Below are positions 33,446 to 35,967 of a stretch of 35,967 nt of DNA, one piece after another (position 1 is the first letter of the stretch; every line of letters starts with the position of its first letter). Location of the stretch: assembly GCA_009995705.1 (NCBI GenBank), contig JAADBR010000025.1, forward strand, positions 1-35,967. The letters are read 5' to 3'. The translations under genes were made by a program, and so were the position numbers. Source of the stretch: Microcystis aeruginosa W13-11 (GTDB lineage: Bacteria; Cyanobacteriota; Cyanobacteriia; Cyanobacteriales; Microcystaceae). Under the pieces are notes generated by a model. The model searched no databases and was not told where the DNA came from. It saw only the letters and a program-made list of their open reading frames with translations.

Positions 33446-33483
33446 TTAAGCTTCTGGTTAATGAGAACTTTGATAATACTTAA
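33442..33483 (+). pseudogene. DUF5615 PIN-like toxin, first 13 codons only
   Basis: ATG at 33442 overlaps the DUF433 stop (ATGA) and reads MIKLLVNENFDNT before TAA. 'MIKLL(V/A)(D/N)ENF(N/D)' is the start of DUF5615 toxins, the usual partner of DUF433. The rest is missing: from about 33480 the sequence changes to the AT-rich DNA leading to the PfkB-like gene. The break therefore marks the left border of that block. Confidence 0.75.
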
Positions 33484-33550
33484 CTGGCTTTCTGTGTTAC
33501 GATGGTGTCAGTTTTCAAGATACCCGTTATAAATCAACGAAAATAAAGTT

Positions 33551-34876
33551 ATGTCAAATGGTAAAGAAATTTTAGTTATCGGTGCAAGTCATATAGACAT
33601 AATTGCACAATACGGATCGGGGGAAGAACAATCAGATTCTTATTCCTATTCAGAGTTAGACAAGGAAGGTGAAGTTAATTTTTCACTAGGAGGAACTGGT
33701 CTTATTATCGCCTATAGGATTGCCACTCTACCAGATAAAGAATATAAAATTCGGTTTTTAACCACCGTCAATCCTAATACATTAAGAGGCAAGAGTATGC
33801 TAAAAGTCTTAAAAAAGTTTGATATTGACGACACATATTGCATTAAAGATAATGCTATTAAAGAGGGTTGCTTCGTCGGAATGTATAACAAAGATGAAAA
33901 AAAGATTGAAAGTGCGGTTACTCAAACTTCACTAGAGACAAATAAGATAAATGATAATCTGAGTAAAAGAATTACAGATAAGATAAAAGAGGCAATTAGT
34001 AAAGAAACTTCTATTGTGATTGCTGACTGTAATTTACATTCAAAACATTTATGTGATATTTCTAATAAATGTTTGGAAACAAAAACTTTATTATTCGTTG
34101 AAGGTGTTTCCGAATACAAGTGTAAAAGACTAATAAGAATAACTAAGCAACCCAGTTATAGGCAGCCAGATAATTCCCATAACTTTATAATTAGTATTTT
34201 TTCATGTAACATGGATGAATTTATTAGTTTAGTAAAATATGCCAAAGAAGTAGGTATTATTTTAAATGGTGAATGTGAAGATTTAGTTTCTGTATTTAAC
34301 GGGAGAAATAATGCTAACCAATATTGTATTGCTAGTGTGTGTAAAAAATTCTTAGTTGAGTGTTTTTTAATACATGATAATAATAGAGGTTATCTTATTT
34401 TGACAAAGGACGGAAGTTCTTCTTATTTTCAATTGAAAAAACCAAAAGGAAAAGGAGTTGGCGATGCAATCATTGCTGGTGCTGCTCACTATTATTTTCA
34501 TGAAACTAAAGATATGAACTCAAGAACTAATTTTAAACCAGATTTTGACAAGATGAATAACTTTATCTATGCAGCGACAGAAGATATTTCATTAAAAATA
34601 GATGCTGATTTGCTAATAAAAGAAGATATAACAAAAATGGTATACGATGACTATAAGGAAGTGACTGCTTTATCTACCAATTTTATTAAAATTGGATTTT
34701 TCATGTATATGATATTGGTCAATATTGCCTGCTTTTATTTTGTTACAGTCAAAGCCCTACCAGCAACAATGCTTTTTTACACTTTCATTTTTAGTGGGAT
34801 TATGATAGCTTTCTTAAGTCGTCTGATTCCTCCTGATGTATTAATTGAATTCATCAAAAAAATCACTAAAATTTAG
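33551..34876 (+). CDS. PfkB-family kinase-like protein with C-terminal membrane helices
   Basis: A 441-residue protein. Residues 5-22 (KEILVIGASHIDIIAQYG) and 45-60 (FSLGGTGLIIAYRIAT) match the N-terminal parts of ribokinase-like PfkB kinases. 'KGKGVGDAIIAGAAHYYF' (299-316) is the C-terminal signature with anion hole and catalytic Asp at 305, so phosphorylation of a sugar or nucleoside hydroxyl is plausible. Unusually, two hydrophobic helices follow at about 381-400 and 405-423, which would tether the kinase to a membrane. The gene is markedly AT-rich with many ATA, TTA and AAT codons, unlike the neighbours. The TrpF-like gene follows by 24 bases. Confidence 0.75.
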   Translation: MSNGKEILVIGASHIDIIAQYGSGEEQSDSYSYSELDKEGEVNFSLGGTGLIIAYRIATLPDKEYKIRFLTTVNPNTLRGKSMLKVLKKFDIDDTYCIKDNAIKEGCFVGMYNKDEKKIESAVTQTSLETNKINDNLSKRITDKIKEAISKETSIVIADCNLHSKHLCDISNKCLETKTLLFVEGVSEYKCKRLIRITKQPSYRQPDNSHNFIISIFSCNMDEFISLVKYAKEVGIILNGECEDLVSVFNGRNNANQYCIASVCKKFLVECFLIHDNNRGYLILTKDGSSSYFQLKKPKGKGVGDAIIAGAAHYYFHETKDMNSRTNFKPDFDKMNNFIYAATEDISLKIDADLLIKEDITKMVYDDYKEVTALSTNFIKIGFFMYMILVNIACFYFVTVKALPATMLFYTFIFSGIMIAFLSRLIPPDVLIEFIKKITKI

Positions 34877-34900
34877 ACTTAGATTAAATTAGGATTTGAA

Positions 34901-35605
34901 ATGTCTATTAGAGTCAAAATCTGCGGTAATCGAACTCTATCAGATGCTCTCATATCATGCCACTCTGGGGCTGATGCGATAGGACTGATACATGGTATAA
35001 ACTATGCCTCTGAAGACGAAGTTAGTCTTACGAATGCGTCTCAGATTTTAAAGAAAATCCCTGTTTTCGTAGATGTTGTACTAGTTACTCATTTTATGTT
35101 TGCTAATCAAATATTAGATGTTTATGAGCATATTCCCACATCTTCAATACAATTACAAGATAATATTTCTGAAAAAGAAGTTAATATTATTAGGAACAAA
35201 CTTGTTTATGTAAAGCTTATTAAAGCAGTTCATGTTACTGGGAGAAATAGTATAAAAATGGCTCAAGACTATTCGACTTTTTTTGATGCAATATTACTTG
35301 ATACCAAGACAGATTCACGAATAGGTGGTACCGGTAAGACTCATGACTGGAGAATTAGTCGTGAAATCGTCCAATCAATTAAACCATGTGATGTTATTTT
35401 AGCGGGAGGTCTAACAATTGAAAATGTTGAACGAGCAATAGAGTATGTTCATCCTTACGGAGTGGACGTAAATTCAGGAGTTGATGATATTAATGGTGAC
35501 AAAAATCTAGAAACTGCAATTACTTTTGTAAAGCGAGCGCAGTCGAGTGCCAATCTAATCAAAAATGACTGTCAATTTTCTGGTGTACATTTGGCAAATG
35601 ATTAG
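34901..35605 (+). CDS. TrpF-like phosphoribosyl isomerase (divergent)
   Basis: A 234-residue (beta/alpha)8 protein of the phosphoribosylanthranilate isomerase family. The catalytic Cys is in 'VKICGN' (C8) and the catalytic Asp in 'FDAILLDT' (D134). Phosphate-binding blocks are 'IGGTGKTHDW' (141-150), 'ILAGGLTIENV' (166-176) and 'GVDVNSGV' (187-194). The usual KICGIT/GFVF/QLHG motifs are altered to KICGNR, GLIH and QLQD. An Amadori-type rearrangement of an N-phosphoriboside is likely, but the substrate need not be phosphoribosylanthranilate. It follows the PfkB-like gene closely, shares its AT-rich composition and has no other trp genes around. The C-terminal 25 residues are a poorly conserved tail. 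Confidence 0.8.
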   Translation: MSIRVKICGNRTLSDALISCHSGADAIGLIHGINYASEDEVSLTNASQILKKIPVFVDVVLVTHFMFANQILDVYEHIPTSSIQLQDNISEKEVNIIRNKLVYVKLIKAVHVTGRNSIKMAQDYSTFFDAILLDTKTDSRIGGTGKTHDWRISREIVQSIKPCDVILAGGLTIENVERAIEYVHPYGVDVNSGVDDINGDKNLETAITFVKRAQSSANLIKNDCQFSGVHLAND

Positions 35606-35967
35606 CTTAACATTGCTAAAAATTTTTCTTCAGAGCGATCGCCAATCTTGTAGGGTGTGTTCCCTAATGTGGCTCCTACCGCTCCACTAGCAGTAGGCTA
35701 ATCTGGCTAACACGCTTTTGGGCGTAATATACGGAAAATTTCCGTATAATCAATAGTCCAGTAGGGTGCGTTAGACGGCGACAATCTCTGCTCTTACTTA
35801 GGACTAGCAATCCGTCGTAACGCACCACCCACGAGATATATTGAAAATAGTAGGGTGCGAAACGTTTAGGCATGAAATAGGGAACCAAATGCCTGAAATA
35901 ACCGCCTAGTAAGGTCTTCAGTCCCCCGACTGAATCTAAGAGGTCAACCCAGACCAACCTTATAACT
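35606..35967. repeat. Repeat-filled right end, no gene seen
   Basis: This 362-base stretch contains TATACGGAAA and TTTCCGTATA as a palindrome with one central base (35728-35748), preceded by CTAACACGC as in the integron blocks; GGTGCGTTA/TAACGCACC arms (35765-35773 and 35818-35826); and, near the edge, TTCAGTC-CCCC-GACTGAA (35917-35934), a perfect 7-bp hairpin of the kind found at the ends of IS200/IS605 elements. The open frame on the minus strand here has no family match. Confidence 0.55.

Noticed and set aside
35676..35957. 93-codon minus-strand frame at the right end
   Set aside because: It runs through palindromic repeats and a hairpin, with no family match; it is most likely non-coding.
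1..35967. CRISPR array
   Set aside because: The only regularly spaced repeats are the 3 x 40 bp blocks, whose conserved part is 10 bp and whose between-repeat sequence is itself shared between copies, so they are not spacers.

Overview
The window reads as chromosome of a unicellular bloom-forming cyanobacterium, most likely Microcystis. Cyanobacterial genes include a plastoquinone-type UbiA, the Ccs1/CcdA pair of the system II cytochrome c pathway, aerobic HemF and TrmFO. GCGATCGC (HIP1-type) octamers are frequent, and toxin-antitoxin remnants, miniature inverted-repeat elements and short dispersed repeats are dense. The assignment rests on gene content and style, not on a database match.

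Layout. 1-1.1 kb: a DUF433 antitoxin-like gene cut by the window edge, then a small antitoxin-like gene with a broken PIN toxin. 1.1-15.7 kb: mostly housekeeping genes (SRPBCC, DUF1499, DUF427, UbiA, a UvrD-like helicase, TilS, HemF, a phosphatase with a deletion, MutS, a 2TM protein, TrmFO, a phasin-like protein). 15.9-23.9 kb: an accessory block that I read as a chromosomal integron. 24.0-32.8 kb: core genes again (CobS, a secreted PPC-like protein, a K+ channel, MutM, Ccs1, CcdA, a VOC protein, a peptide-type ABC permease and its binding lipoprotein). 33.0-35.6 kb: a wrecked DUF433/DUF5615 toxin-antitoxin pair, then an AT-rich two-gene unit coding for a membrane-anchored PfkB-like kinase and a TrpF-like isomerase. 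35.6-36.0 kb: repeats only.

The integron. A complete tyrosine recombinase with the extra IntI patch (intI, 22933-23901, + strand) points away from an array on the minus strand. Four attC-like sites (17465-17551, 18764-18851, 19095-19183, 20373-20457; 85-89 bp) each pair RYYYAAC-like and GTTRRRY-like core boxes. In each, extrahelical bases fall on the same arm, so all four have the same orientation, the one expected for cassettes running away from intI. Their cargo is a SnoaL-like secreted protein, a PIN-toxin pair, a hypothetical protein with a HigBA-like module, and remnants of a second PIN toxin and a methyltransferase. A vanadium-dependent haloperoxidase lies between intI and the first attC. 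The decamer TTTCCGTATA is repeated three times at exactly 40-bp steps upstream of intI. The same 3 x 40 bp block recurs twice in the array: once beside a decayed copy of the intI 5' end, and once fused directly to an attC core. The block is therefore the best attI candidate, and the site appears to have been duplicated and displaced.

The two items most worth following are this integron with its iterated attI-like block, and the PfkB-TM/TrpF-like pair at the right end, whose isomerase keeps both TrpF catalytic residues but lacks other TrpF signatures.
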